Shown here piece by piece: positions 23,498 to 34,994 of a stretch of DNA of 64,000 nt. The DNA comes from Patagioenas fasciata (lineage: Eukaryota; Chordata; Aves; Columbiformes; Columbidae), in the NCBI RefSeq assembly GCF_037038585.1, contig NC_092520.1, positions 119,147,001-119,211,000 on the forward strand. The letters are read 5' to 3'. How positions within the stretch are numbered: the stretch's first letter is position 1; every line of letters starts with the position of its first letter. Below the pieces are notes generated by a model, which searched no databases, had not been told where the DNA came from, and was given only the letters and a program-made list of their open reading frames with translations. The position numbers were made by a program, and so were the translations under genes.

Positions 23498-24051
23498 AGC
23501 TAATTTTCTAAATGAAAAGGCAAATTTCAAAATTTTACTTAGAGAACCTTCTGGAGGAATTTTTATTTTATTTAAAACTAATTGCTTAGCTTGACCTTTA
23601 TTCATGAAAACATTTATATCCCCTAGAACCTAATTATCTGTCTCTTCATAAAAGTTGTCATATTCTTATACCAATATTTCAAAAACTATAGAGATTTGGA
23701 AGTTTAAACTCTGAACTGGAATGGAAAATTTATGGTGAAAGCGAACCAAACTATTGGGAGTTAAGGCCAATTTTGTTGTTTCTGCCTACCATCTCTAGGC
23801 AATGGTGAATCATTAAGGCCTCCACCTCTTCAAAGATATCAGAGAGGCTGTGAGAAATAGTGTGTATAAAAGAAACCACAGATCAGTAAACAGCAAAAGG
23901 ACAACATGCTGTCAAATCAAAGTCTCTGACCCCTGATGCTAGTGAAGGAGATCAGGCCTCAAACTGAACTTACATCACCGTGAGGCAATGTTACTTATGA
24001 CAGGTTAGGGAGGAGGTCGAGAGACTGAGGACCATCATGGAGTGTGAAATA

Positions 24052-24112
24052 GTATGAAATAGTGGAGCATCTAGCTTTCAAAATTCCTTGGTCAAGTTTC
24101 TTCAGGTAGGTG
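24052..24112 (-). pseudogene. Relic of the ITPRIPL1-like 3' flank, unit 3
   Basis: Duplicate of the relic at 10631-10691, again butting against CR1 sequence. Confidence 0.55.
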
Positions 24113-25186
24113 CTAGCATGGTAGACAATGGAGAGCAGTGGATATTGTCTACCTGGACTTCGGTAAGGTTTTGAGACCACCTCCCGTAAGATCCTCATAG
24201 AGAAGCTGTTGAAGTGTGGGCTGGTTGAGCAGACAGTGAGGTAGACTGAAAACTGGACAAACAGCTGGGCCCAGAGGGTAGTGATCAACATCACAAAATC
24301 TAGTTGTTTGGCCAGTAACTAGCGGTATATCCTAGGGGTCAATACTGCATCCAGTCCTGTTTAACATCTTCATTAATGATCTAGATGATGGGGCACTGCA
24401 CCTTCAGCAAGTTGGCTGATGACACAAAACTGGGAGGAGTGGCTGATAGATCAGAGGGTTGTGCTGTCATCCAGAAGGACCTCAACCAGCTGGAGAAATG
24501 GGACAACATGAACCTCATCAAGTTCAACAAGGAAAAGTGCGAAGTCCCGCATGTGGGAAGCAATAGCTCTGAGCACCAGTACTTGCTGGGGGTCACCCAA
24601 CTGGAAAGCAATTTGGCAGAAAAGTTCCTGGGGTTTTTGGTGGACACCAAGCTGAACATGAGCCACCAACGTGCTCTTGCCACAAAGAAGGCAAATGCTA
24701 TCCTGGGCTGCATTAGGAGTGGTGTTGTCAGCATTTTGAGGGAGGTGATCTTTCCCCTCTACTCAGCACTGGTGAGGCCCCTCTTGGGGTGCTGGGTCCA
24801 GTACTGGGCTCCCTAGTACAAGAGAGACAAGACAGGAGATTGTCCAGCAAAGGGCTGCAAAAATTATTAAGGGAGCAGAGCATCTGTCTGATAAGGTATG
24901 GTTGAGAGAGCTGGGACTGTTCAAACCACAGAAGAGAAGGCTCAAGGGGACCTTATCCATGTGCATAAATACATGAAGGGAGTGTGCAAAGAAGATGGAG
25001 TCACGCTCTTTTCAGCACTGGCACAGGTTGCCCAGAGAAGCTGTGGAGCATCCATCTTGGAGATATTCAAAAGCTGTCTGAACACAGTCCTGGGCAACTG
25101 TCCCTAGGTGGCCCTGCTTGTTCAGGGAGGTTTGACCAGATGACCTCCAGGGATACCTTCCAACCTGAGCCATTCTGTGATTTTGT
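24113..25186 (+). repeat. CR1 LINE 3' half, sense, unit 3
   Basis: Copy of 10692-11765 with about 1% differences. The RT C-terminal frame at 24385-24816 is preserved to the same length. Confidence 0.9.
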
Positions 25187-26151
25187 ACCCCTTGTAACCA
25201 CTATCCACCACTGGCTGTAGACCTCTTCCTATCCTGTAGCACTACTCCATGTTCACTAGGCTTTTTCCATATCACCACAAGTTTTACTTTCAGTGCTGGA
25301 ACCGGAGCACAGCATCCCAGGGCATGCATCACAGTAGAAAATGCTGCCAGGCTCTCATTGACTCAAATGGCATACCCAGCAGTTCCCTGTTTAATCACAC
25401 AGCTGTCCTGGCTCCCTTCCTTCACTTCCTGTGTGTCGGGATGCTCTGATCTTGAGCTTGGAAGAAGCAGTCCCTGAATGCTAACCAACTATCTTGGGCC
25501 CCTGTACCTTCAAGTATTTTTTCCCATGGGATTTCCCCTAGCAATTGTTTGAAAAGGCTAAAGTTGGCATTTCTGATGTCCAGGGTTGTGATTCTGCTTG
25601 GTATTCTGTTCCTGCCACTTTTCTCAGACAGTTTTACCATACGCTGCTTTTCTTTTTGCTAGAAAATGTAGATGCTTTCTTATTTCATTGTACCCATTCC
25701 AAATAAAATATTCTGCTCTTCTAGAACTGTCTTGAATTTTCTTCTCATTGTAAATGCACTGGCTTAAGTTTCTACCCATGAGAGATCTTTCTGGGAGTGT
25801 GTTGTCATTCTGTTCCTGTGTGCGTAAATGTTACAACTTGTGTAGTGATGAGGTTGCTTGGTTTTGTCAGCAGCACTGATGTGCAGTCACTTTATCTATA
25901 GAGAAACAAGCATGTCATAGCAGCTTTCTTCCCTTATACAGAAAAAATGCCTTGTATCTGGGCTTTCAAGACCATCTAAATCTTCTCAGATTTAAATGCG
26001 GATTTCTCTTGCTTATAAAGGGATCTGGCCGTATAAGCTTTATTTGTAAAACTCTTTAATCTATGAAATAGTGGAGCATCTAGCTTTCAAAATCCCTTGA
26101 TCAAATGTCTTCGGGTAGGCACTAGAAGTCCACTGAAGTCCACACGGTGTC

Positions 26152-27174
26152 CTAGTCGAGGCTCAGGAAGGACTCGGAGTCATCTAGCGGCACCCCAAAA
26201 GTCAGCTGAATGGACAGGTTTTCCTGCCCTTTCTGTAGGCTGAGCTTGCAGGCGCGTGTGGTGGGCAGCATCGTCAGCTGGCAGTGGTGTGACAGAGGTA
26301 TCAGCTTCCAGGCATCTTTCACCAACATCTGGAACCAGCAGGTGGTTTTCTCGATGTCCAAGTATGAGTTGGTGCACAGGGTGTTGAGGAGGCTGGGGCC
26401 TTGACTTTTCAGCTCATCCTCGCTGTGGTGGAGGAAGCACAGCCTGTCCCCCACCAACTGCTCCCTCTTGCACATGCACTGGAGCTGCACACGGAGGCAG
26501 GATTTGCTGGTCAGCACGTCCTTCGCGGTGTCCGTCTCCAAGAAGAAGGCATGACCGGGGGGAGGCTGCAGGGGCACCAGCAGTTGGTAGAGGACGTTGT
26601 CCTCCCGGGCACTCCACCCTTCGTAGACACAGCCCACCATGATGGCCGGCTGCAGCCGTGGCTTGAAGGTCTTCCCGGAAAGTCTTCGGCAGGTACTAAG
26701 AAGCTCCTCTACCAGGTCCTCCACCAGCCTGCACTTGTCAGCCATGTACGGTGCTGGCAACCAGATGTGATCAGCCACACATCCAGCCAGATCCCCAATG
26801 CCGCCATAGTCATCATCGTCGTCATCTTCTTCTGCCTCTTCATCCTCATCTTGACGTCCAGGGCTGCCTTGCTGGCAGCTGCTTTCTGGCTTGCGGCTCC
26901 TTTTCCTGGTCCTCCTCCACAGGAGCAGGAGCAAGGCTCCTGCCCCGAAAGCAGACACCCAGAAGCACCACTGCCGGGAGGCAACAAAGAGCAGGACTTC
27001 TCTGGCCGCCCCATTGTGCTCCAGGGTCTCCACCAAATCTTGCAGCAGCTGAGTCCTCTTGCGGCTCAGCTGCTGTGTGAGCTGCTGCACAACCCAGTGC
27101 AGCTTGTCAATCATCTCCAGGGTGTTCTGGACAAAGTTCAGCACAGCCAGGATGAAGTACACAACGAGAGCCAT
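26152..27174 (-). CDS. ITPRIPL1-like membrane protein, copy 4
   Basis: 340 residues, apparently base-for-base identical to copy 3 in the reading frame, although about nine differences separate the roughly 770 bases immediately downstream. Start, acceptor, poly(A) signal (26039) and upstream LTR are kept. It is the rightmost member of the array, about 7.8 kb from the TUBGCP5 start and transcribed away from it. Confidence 0.84.
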   Translation of the reverse strand: MALVVYFILAVLNFVQNTLEMIDKLHWVVQQLTQQLSRKRTQLLQDLVETLEHNGAAREVLLFVASRQWCFWVSAFGAGALLLLLWRRTRKRSRKPESSCQQGSPGRQDEDEEAEEDDDDDDYGGIGDLAGCVADHIWLPAPYMADKCRLVEDLVEELLSTCRRLSGKTFKPRLQPAIMVGCVYEGWSAREDNVLYQLLVPLQPPPGHAFFLETDTAKDVLTSKSCLRVQLQCMCKREQLVGDRLCFLHHSEDELKSQGPSLLNTLCTNSYLDIEKTTCWFQMLVKDAWKLIPLSHHCQLTMLPTTRACKLSLQKGQENLSIQLTFGVPLDDSESFLSLD

Positions 27175-27532
27175 GGCCTGTAGGACAGGGAAGAGAAGGG
27201 GTCTCAGTGGGGCTGGGCAGGAGGGAGCTCGTGGTGGGGGACGCGATGCGGGTGCCGCAGGGACCCGGGGGCACGAAGGGAGAGGGGGCGATGGGGCTGG
27301 AATGCACCCGTCCCCGCTCTGTCACAGTGCTCTGCCCAAGGTTCTCCCCCGAGTGGCTGGACCCTCACTCCAGGCTGAGACCCCCCTCCCCAGGGTTTGG
27401 CGTTTCTGCCCCAGCCCTTGTCCAGCCCAGCCCCCCGTGTGTGCACCCACCGCTGGCCCAGGTTGCACTGCAGCCCCCCTGCCTCTGGTGCCCCTGGTGA
27501 CTGCCCTGCCCATTGTGACCCGTCCTCTGTGC

Positions 27533-28359
27533 TGTCACAGGAGCTGCAGGGGCTGGAGCAAACATTCCCCTGTGGCCCATGGAACGGACCTTGGTGTGGA
27601 GCAGCTATTTACCTGCAGTCCATCAGAGAGATCCTGGTAGAGAAGCTATTTCCCTGTAGCTCAGTAAGAGAACCACGGTGGAGCTTGCCCTGGTTTTTTT
27701 ACAAACAAGCCCAGTTTCTCTTTTAGTGAATTTTCTTTTCTGCTAAGTTCTTCTAAGTAACTGCACTTTTCTGAAGTTGGCTACATGTTTTTGCAGACAG
27801 TAGCAATGGAATGCAAGGTGGCTGATAAGAATGCACGTCCTGTGAGAGGGGCGTATTTGCAAGGAGGGGCAAACAGAACCAGTGACTAAAACTGACCAGC
27901 TAAGTATTCCATCCCATCCGCATCATAACACCATATAAAAGTGTGAGATCACGGAGGTCTCGTTCTCTTCAACTGTGGCCGGCATCTGAAGACAGCCCTG
28001 CCTGTCATCCCTGCGGTCTGAGGCCTGGTTCCAGTTCATCCTGATCCAGTTCAGGTTTGCTGCAGAGTCCAGCCCAGAACTTCCGGGTGCCTGCCCTGCA
28101 GCTGCCGGAGCCAGCTCTGCCATTGGGCAATGCTGAGCTGTGCCGGGAAATTCAAGATTGGTTTTGTATATTTTGTATTATTTTCTCTATTTTATTAGTT
28201 GCATTAGTAAAGCACTTTTCACTTTTTTTTTTTTTTCAACTTGCAAGGCCCTCTCTCTTTTCCTCCTGTTGCCTTTCCTTGGTGGGGAGAGCTGGCGGGG
28301 GGAGGTTGACAGAGAGTATCTGCCACAGTTTATTGTTGCCCTGCAATTAAACAGTGACA
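27533..28359 (+). mobile_element. ERV LTR-like element, unit 4
   Basis: Third copy of the LTR-like element. Its T-run near 28223 is three bases longer than in units 1 and 3. Proposed TGTCA and TGACA ends are as in the other copies. Confidence 0.55.
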
Positions 28360-28852
28360 AGCTAATTTTCTAAATGAAAAAGAGTGCCATTTGAAAGCAA
28401 ATTTCAAAGTTTTACTTAGAGAACCTTCTGGGGGAATTTTTATTTTATTTAAAACTAATTGCTTAGCTTGATCTTTATTCATGAAAACATTTATATCCCC
28501 TAGAACCTAAGTATCTGTCTCTTCATAAAAGTTGTCATATTCTTATACCAATATTTCAAAAACTATAGAGATTTGGAAGTTTAAACTCTGAACTGGAATG
28601 GAAAATTTATGGTGAAAGTGAACCAAGCTATTGGGAGTGAAGGCAAATTTTGTTGTTTCTGCCTACGTTCACTAGGCAATGCTGAATCATTAAGGCCTCC
28701 ATCTCTTCCCCTCTACTCAGCACTGGAGTAGAAGGTCTAGCGGCTAATGGAGATCAGGCCTCAAACTGATCTTACATCACTGTGAGGCAACGTTACTTAT
28801 GAAAACCCAAGGAGGAGGTCGAGAGATTGAGGACCATGATGGAGTGTGAGAA

Positions 28853-30445
28853 GGAGATTGATTGGTGGAGTAACTCACTGGCCTGCCAGTCAAAAAGGCC
28901 CCAGGGAGACAACCCCAAAAGGTGATAGACCCCCCGCCCTGTCAGGTACAGGGTAGAGACCTGGGATGGCCCCTGTTATGTGGCTGTCAGGCAGTGGCAG
29001 GTAACCAATAAGTTGAGGAGGGTTGGAAGCGAGTTCCAGTTTGGCATCATGGGCAACCCCCCTGCCTGCCTGCTTTGCTTCTCCAGGTGCCCCTCAGTAA
29101 TAGGTTTGAGGCCCTGGATCTTGAAGGAGAGGTGGGTGAGAATGTGGTGCAAGGCCTGCCTACAAGTTCACATAGGAAGGGGCGGTTGTCTCCATAACTT
29201 AAGATTTCCTCTGATAAGAAACAAAGAAGAGTAATTGTGGTAGGCAATTCCCTTCTGAGAGCGACAGAGTTGACCCTCATTATAGGGAAGTATGTAGTCT
29301 ACCTGGAGCCCGGATCAGGGATATCACCAGGGCACTCTCCAACCTGGTGCACCCAACAGACTACTACCCACTGATCTTCCAGACAGGTGGTGAGGAAGCT
29401 GCATCTCATAGTCTGAGGGGAATGAAGAAAGATTTCAAGGCCTTGGGATGGTTGGTGAAAGAGTCTGGGGCGCAAGTTATTTCCTCTTCCCTCCTTCCAT
29501 TTTTGGGTGCCAACGTGAGATGGAATAGAAGAATTCAGTCCATAAATGATTGGCTACAGGACTGGTGCTACAGACAGGGCTTTGGGTTCTTTGATAACGG
29601 CTGGTTTTATAAGACACCAGTCTGGACAGTGATACATGGGAAAGGTTTATCTCACAGGGGCAAAAGGATGCTGGGACAGGAATTAGCAGAGCTCATTTGG
29701 AGAGCTTTAAACTGGATTCGAAGGGGGATGGGGTTGTAGCTGGGCTTGCATCAGTGGGGCAGCACACCAGGAGGCCTCCCATCCCCGTAGGGTGAAATCA
29801 GTGTGCTCAGCTCACTCCCTGAAATGCCTGTACAACAATGCGTGCAGCATGGGGAATAAGCAGGAGTTAGAAACCTGTGTTCAGTCAGGAGAATATGACC
29901 TGGTGGCAATTACAGAGACATGTTGGGACAGCACACATGACTGGAATGTGGTCATGGATGACTATGTCCTTCTCAGGAAAGACAGGCCAGCCAGGCAAGG
30001 TGGTGGAGTTGCTCTTTACGTGAGAGAGCAACTACAATGTATTGAGTACTGTCCAGGCACGGATGAGGAGCGAGTTTAGAGTCTGTGGGTGAGAATTAAG
30101 GGGCAGGCTGGCAGGGGTGATACTGTTGTGGGTGTCTATTACAGGCCACCAGATCAGGGTGAGGAAGTTGATAAGGCCTTCTACAGGCAGCTGAGAGCAG
30201 CCTCACAGTCACAGGCCCTGGTTGTAGTGGGGGATTTTAACTTCCCTGATGTTTGCTGGCAGGACTACTCAGCCAGCCACAGTCCAGGAGGTTCCTCCAG
30301 TGCCTTCACAATAACTTTCTGGTGCAGATGGTGGAGGAGCCGACTAGAAGAGGTGCACTGCTGGACCTCATCCTCATTAACAAGGAGCGTCTGGTTGAAG
30401 CAGTAAAAGTTGAGGGCTGCCTTGGCTGCACCAACCATGAGACCT
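28853..30445 (+). repeat. CR1 LINE 5' half (ORF1 esterase and ORF2 endonuclease)
   Basis: A plus-strand CR1 keeping its upstream part. ORF1 remains include an esterase-like (SGNH-type) domain in the frame at 29347-29739, with HPTDYYPLIFQ and FGFFDNGWF. ORF2 begins at about 29792 (LKCLYNNACSMGNKQELE) and gives the apurinic-type endonuclease, broken by a stop at about 30077 and continuing with VVGVYYRPPDQGEE and VVVGDFNFPDVCW in 30089-30406. The match ends at about 30445 with no reverse transcriptase and no 3' end. Confidence 0.88.
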
Positions 30446-33400
30446 CATAGTTTTTTACTTTCTATCTGTGCTATTTAATCTGTATCAAACTATGTAAAGA
30501 CAACACATCTCTTGCTTGTTCTTTGTTTTTAAAATAGGGGTATTTTTGAAGTCTCACACCCAGTTCTTCTTGTTTTCACTTTTCTTTATGTGCTGGCTGT
30601 ATCCCTTAAGGTGTCAATTAAGCCCAGTATCTGCTTTCTATGTCTTTCTTTATGCATCATGTTATATATGTTTGTGGGTTGTTTTGTCATTTTATAAAGA
30701 AAACTTTATAAGACTGTAAGCCTTCAGCAATATGCATACCTGAAGGGTGACTGCTGGCCCACCCTGTCCTCCAAGGTCTGTATGGAAAAATTACACATAG
30801 TCAGAATTTTATACAATATTCTGCTCTGTAGTAAAAATAACCCTTCAGGTACATCAGAACTGTACAATGATCTTTGCAGTAGCTGATGATAACAGTGCAA
30901 TTAGAAGACTGGCAATATGCATTCTGTTTCAGCTTGTGACAGCCTTCAGAGGACATTTAACTGCAGATTAAATCCTGATTTTTAAGCAGGATTGACTTTA
31001 AGTCAATAGCAAATTCCTCAAATTACCCCAACTATCCTACTGTCTTTTTTCCATCAATCAGCTTGGTACCCTTACAATTTCTTTATCTGCACTCCTCTAT
31101 CCTCTTTTTAATTTACGACTACATCAAATCTTTATCAGTATCACACAAAAGTCTGTTGGATACTCTTAACTAAGGCGCTGAAATGTCTATTTAAACAAAC
31201 ATCCAACTAACAGGAAGCGCAAACCATTATAAATTAGACTTAATGTCAGTTTCAGCAGTTTTTGAAATCTGTCCTACATTATATTCAATTGTGAAACTCT
31301 ACCAGGTTAAGAACTGCGAGTAAGAAGCTATGGTGCACTTAAAAAAACTATGTTGTAGTAGAAAGTTATCAGATGACCTCCTTCCTGTTAAGGATAAAGA
31401 TCAGGTACATCATCTTCCTGTTGCTTTTCAGAGGTATTTCTGTGTAACTTCTGATGTAAATCATGAGCGTATAGCCTCCTCTGGTATTCAGTCACTTGGA
31501 CTGATTTTTGCATGACCATAAAGGCAGGTCTTACTCTTTACTGATAGCTCAGCATTCACATTAGTCTCATACACCCTAAAGTTAAAGTACAGCCACAATG
31601 TATTTATAATAAATAACAGTTTTATGTAACCCACTCCATCTAATTAATTATTTATCTAGATACACTGAAAATGAAAAAAACTTAAAATCTTAACTACTAC
31701 TTTAAACAAAGCTCAGACTTGTGGAATTTATCCTGTGATTTGCTGGTAACAGATGTGACTGACAAAATGATGGGACACCTGACAAGTCTGATGCATGAAG
31801 CATGAGCCTCATGCAGTTGGCTTGTCTAATGGTCCACTGCACCATCATACATTCCTTCTCCTGCCCGTGATTCCTGCTTGATAAATTGGCTCATCAATCG
31901 AGGTTGAGAAGATGGGGAGACAATGACTGCTTGGAGAAGTTTCTCTACAGGACACACAGTTCAGCATTGTAATTGTAATTCCTCCTCCAATGTGTGACTG
32001 GACACAGATGTTTAGATAAGTTTACAAATATGACCTAATCCTATGGGCAAGGGAGAACTGAAGTGGAATACATCTAGTTCATAGCAGTGTGACCTGGAAG
32101 GACAATTGGGTGGGAAGTGACAATAACAACATGAAAATCAAGGAATATAAATTAAACTGTTAAGCTTCCTAGCATTAAATCTTATTTTTAAAAATTGTTT
32201 AAATCTACATTTAGAGAGGGCCTTTGTGCTTTCTCTCTGTGCAGTGCTACATCCCCCAGCTGAAATCAAATACCAAGCCTTGCTACTGTAAATTGGTAAA
32301 ATGAAAATAGAAATTATGCCTATGATGAGGGAAAGAAAAAAAAAATTGTGGCATTAAAGCCTTTTATAACTGAGGCAGCGCAGATGTTATACATTTGTCC
32401 CAGCCCTTGTATCCTGTTTTGAAAACCAGCCACAGATTTCTGGTTCAACAGCAATAGAGGCTGTACTTTCATTGCCTTGGAGGCTTTAAGGTGTGTGGTT
32501 CTTCCCTCAGTTCTTGATGCCTCCAAGGGAATGGATCAGTGAACTGACCCAGGTTAAAACTCCTGGCAAAACAGAAATAAGACTATTTTTAACCTGGATC
32601 TATTCCCCGACATGGTTCACTGTGTTGCTCCACAAACAGCACAGCTGAGGGTGTGGTGCAAGCGGAAATGAGCTTGGATGGGGCAGCCGGGAAGCAGGAA
32701 ACCTTTCAGACAGCGCTGTCATTAAAGCCCACGTTTCATGGTACTTAGCTTGTCATGAGGCAGCTGTTGAGATCTGGAATCCTTCTTGCTGCAAAAATAT
32801 CTTTTTTTTTTTTTTTTTCTTTGATGAGGTGCTCAGATGGGTGGCTGCCACACTCCTCACACTGCAGAGGGCACAGGTGACACGCGCATGTTCCCATCAT
32901 GCTGCAAAGCCAGGAGCTTCCCCTCTGAAACAGTAATTGAAGTGATAGCAAGGGAATGTTTAAACATATAGGAGTTATGTGGTAACCACAATTACATTGT
33001 ATAAAGAACACTTGAAGCCTTAATATCTAATAATTTTGTTTAAATGCCATTCATAGTATTCCAAGTAGTAATTGCTACTGTACATACCATTGCAGTGTCT
33101 ACTGAGTATGCAGGCCTTTTGTTAAGATACAGGACAACAAATTATGGCTCAAAATATTATTTGGCTATGTCAACTAAAGAGTAAAAAAAATGGTGCTAAT
33201 CTAAAGTAGGAAATACACACAATGTCAGAGGAGATATAGCAACACCAGTGGAGTTTTATAGACTTTTCCTTTGAATATTTAGTATGTTAAGGCTTTATAA
33301 GAAAGGCCCTGAAGCAGAGTACCTCTGAGCTGATGATGTTCATGCTGAGCATCTGCCCACAGGTGCACTGAGCCCATCACTTCCTTGCAGGTGTGCATCT

Positions 33401-34365
33401 GAACCCTGAGGTAAGATTTAGCCTGCCTGGGTAAAAGCATACTAGTGTTTCTTAATACACTATAAGAACGTCAATATTATTATACTATTCTTAGGTTTAT
33501 GAAATTATACTTACTGCTACACAATTCTTCACATTATGTCCATACATTAAATCTATTTTAGCTTAAAAAGGACATTTCTGCGGCTTTCTTTCTACCGCTC
33601 CTCCTGATTCATTGGCTACTCCTTTTGTTGTGCCAATATAAATGTTTTAATGGAGAAGAGGAATAAAAAAAATGGCAGGGAGGATACAGTCCAACATTTG
33701 TTGATGAGATCAAGCGACAAGGGACAGGACAACTGCAGCAAAGCAGGGACTGTTACAGGAATTGGTCAATAATAACACTTCCCACTGATTTGGTTAGTTT
33801 CTTTCTAGAAGGAAGGTCATGGCCAGGCTGTTGTCCTTGTAGCCCTATTAAACCATATGGAGGGACAAAAGCATTTTAAACTGCTCAGCAAATATCTGAC
33901 ATAGGACTAGGACAAAACTGGTTCCTTATTCCACTCCTGATTTTCATGCTCGTGTCCTCTGTACCAAATATGCCCCAATGGTGGTCTATCCAACTGTGCA
34001 CGTGCAGAGGTTCAGGTAGGGAGGAGGAACCCGGTGGCCTCAGAAGAGCCTGCTGGCAGCCGGGCCTGTTGCTGCTGGCTGGTCTCAGCAAGAGGCTGCG
34101 ATGATGTCTCTTAAATAACACGCACTAAAGAAGCACAAGTGAAAGGCTCACAAGGTGGCTGGTGTGACCTAGAGCGCAGAGCCCTTGGGAAAGCCCGAGT
34201 GATGGAGCGTCCGACCCTCACCGACTTCAGATCCCGCTCAGCCTCAGGAGACACGCTGCATTTGGGTTTGCTGAGACGAGTTCTGCAATGCAGAGCCAGC
34301 CCCAGTTCCTCATTTAGATGGCTACAGGTGGCTGATTTCTCACTCATAGTGACCATGCCTTTATC
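30446..34365. other. Intergenic, no gene seen
   Basis: No gene, RNA or family-recognisable repeat. A T-run of about 18 lies at 32801-32818. It separates the ITPRIPL1-like array from the TUBGCP5 promoter. Confidence 0.5.
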
Positions 34366-34675
34366 ACAGAATCAAACTGTTTTGGGTTAGAAGGGATCTT
34401 CAACGGTTACCTAGTCCAACCCCCTGCAATGAGCAGGGACATCTTCAACTAGATCAGGTTGCTCAGAGCCCCGTCCAGCCTGGCCTGGAATGTCTCCAGG
34501 GATGGGACATCCACCACCTCTCTGGGCAACCTGGGCCAGTGTTTCACCACCCTCACTGTAAAAAATTTCTTCCTGTGTCTGGTTTGAATGTCCCTTCCTT
34601 TAGTTCAAAACCATCTCCCCTTGTCTTATCGCCACGGGCCCCGCTAAAAAGTCTACCCCCCGCTTCTAAATACAA
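34366..34675 (-). repeat. CR1 LINE 3' end beside the TUBGCP5 promoter
   Basis: atcacagaatcaaactgttt starts the reversed CR1 3' end. The coding remnant reads toward lower coordinates and stops at about 34675, directly against the CpG-rich promoter and about 320 bases from the TUBGCP5 start codon. Confidence 0.9.
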
Positions 34676-34810
34676 GTGACATTTCCGCGAAGGGAAGATG
34701 CTACAAAAGTGATTTTGGAGTGCTCTGCCAGCCCATGCGGCACTAAGCCCCTCCCAGACCCTCAAGCCGAGCAGGCGGCAACGGTAGCACCACTGTCCTT
34801 TTTCCGCCCC

Positions 34811-34820
34811 GCGCATGCGC
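34811..34820. promoter_or_regulatory. NRF1-type site
   Basis: gcgcatgcgc is an exact palindrome of the NRF1 consensus core, 175 bases before the start codon. Confidence 0.7.
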
Positions 34821-34866
34821 CCTGCCCACCTCCCCCCTCCGAAATCCCCGGTGGCGGGAGGGCGGC

Positions 34867-34876
34867 TCTCGCGAGA
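34867..34876. promoter_or_regulatory. TCTCGCGAGA core promoter motif
   Basis: An exact 10-base palindrome, 119 bases before the start codon. In vertebrates this motif marks CpG-island promoters, frequently divergent ones. Confidence 0.7.
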
Positions 34877-34994
34877 CGTGCTGACTGCCGGCGCTGTGAG
34901 CGGAGGGTCGGTGGCGCCACCCGGAGGTGTCGTCGCCTCCTTCAACTCCCTATCCCCACCCCCCCCACTCCTCTCCTCCTCGGTCGCCGCGGCC

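Larger units (their letters stand above)
20512..25372. repeat. Tandem unit 3
   Basis: Full-length unit with the same content and order as unit 1, ending in 'ctcaaatggc' and joined to the next catacccag at 25373. About 1% differs from unit 1 outside the coding region. Confidence 0.85.
18484..28852. repeat. Segmental duplication block B
   Basis: Second copy of the block at 5065, holding units 3 and 4. It begins at gcatatagcaatatacttt at 18484 and can be followed to about 28852 (gatggagtgtgag). Unlike block A it keeps the LTR in its second unit, but unit 4 lacks the sense CR1 and tail. Parts of 28374-28852 also differ more strongly from units 1 and 3, including a replaced stretch near 28700-28745. 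Confidence 0.85.
25373..28852. repeat. Tandem unit 4, right end altered
   Basis: CR1 fragment (25373-25646, minus), gene and LTR are intact. After about 28374 the match to units 1 and 3 becomes patchy and ends at about 28852, where a different CR1 begins. The 3'-flank relic, sense CR1 and tail are absent. Confidence 0.8.
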
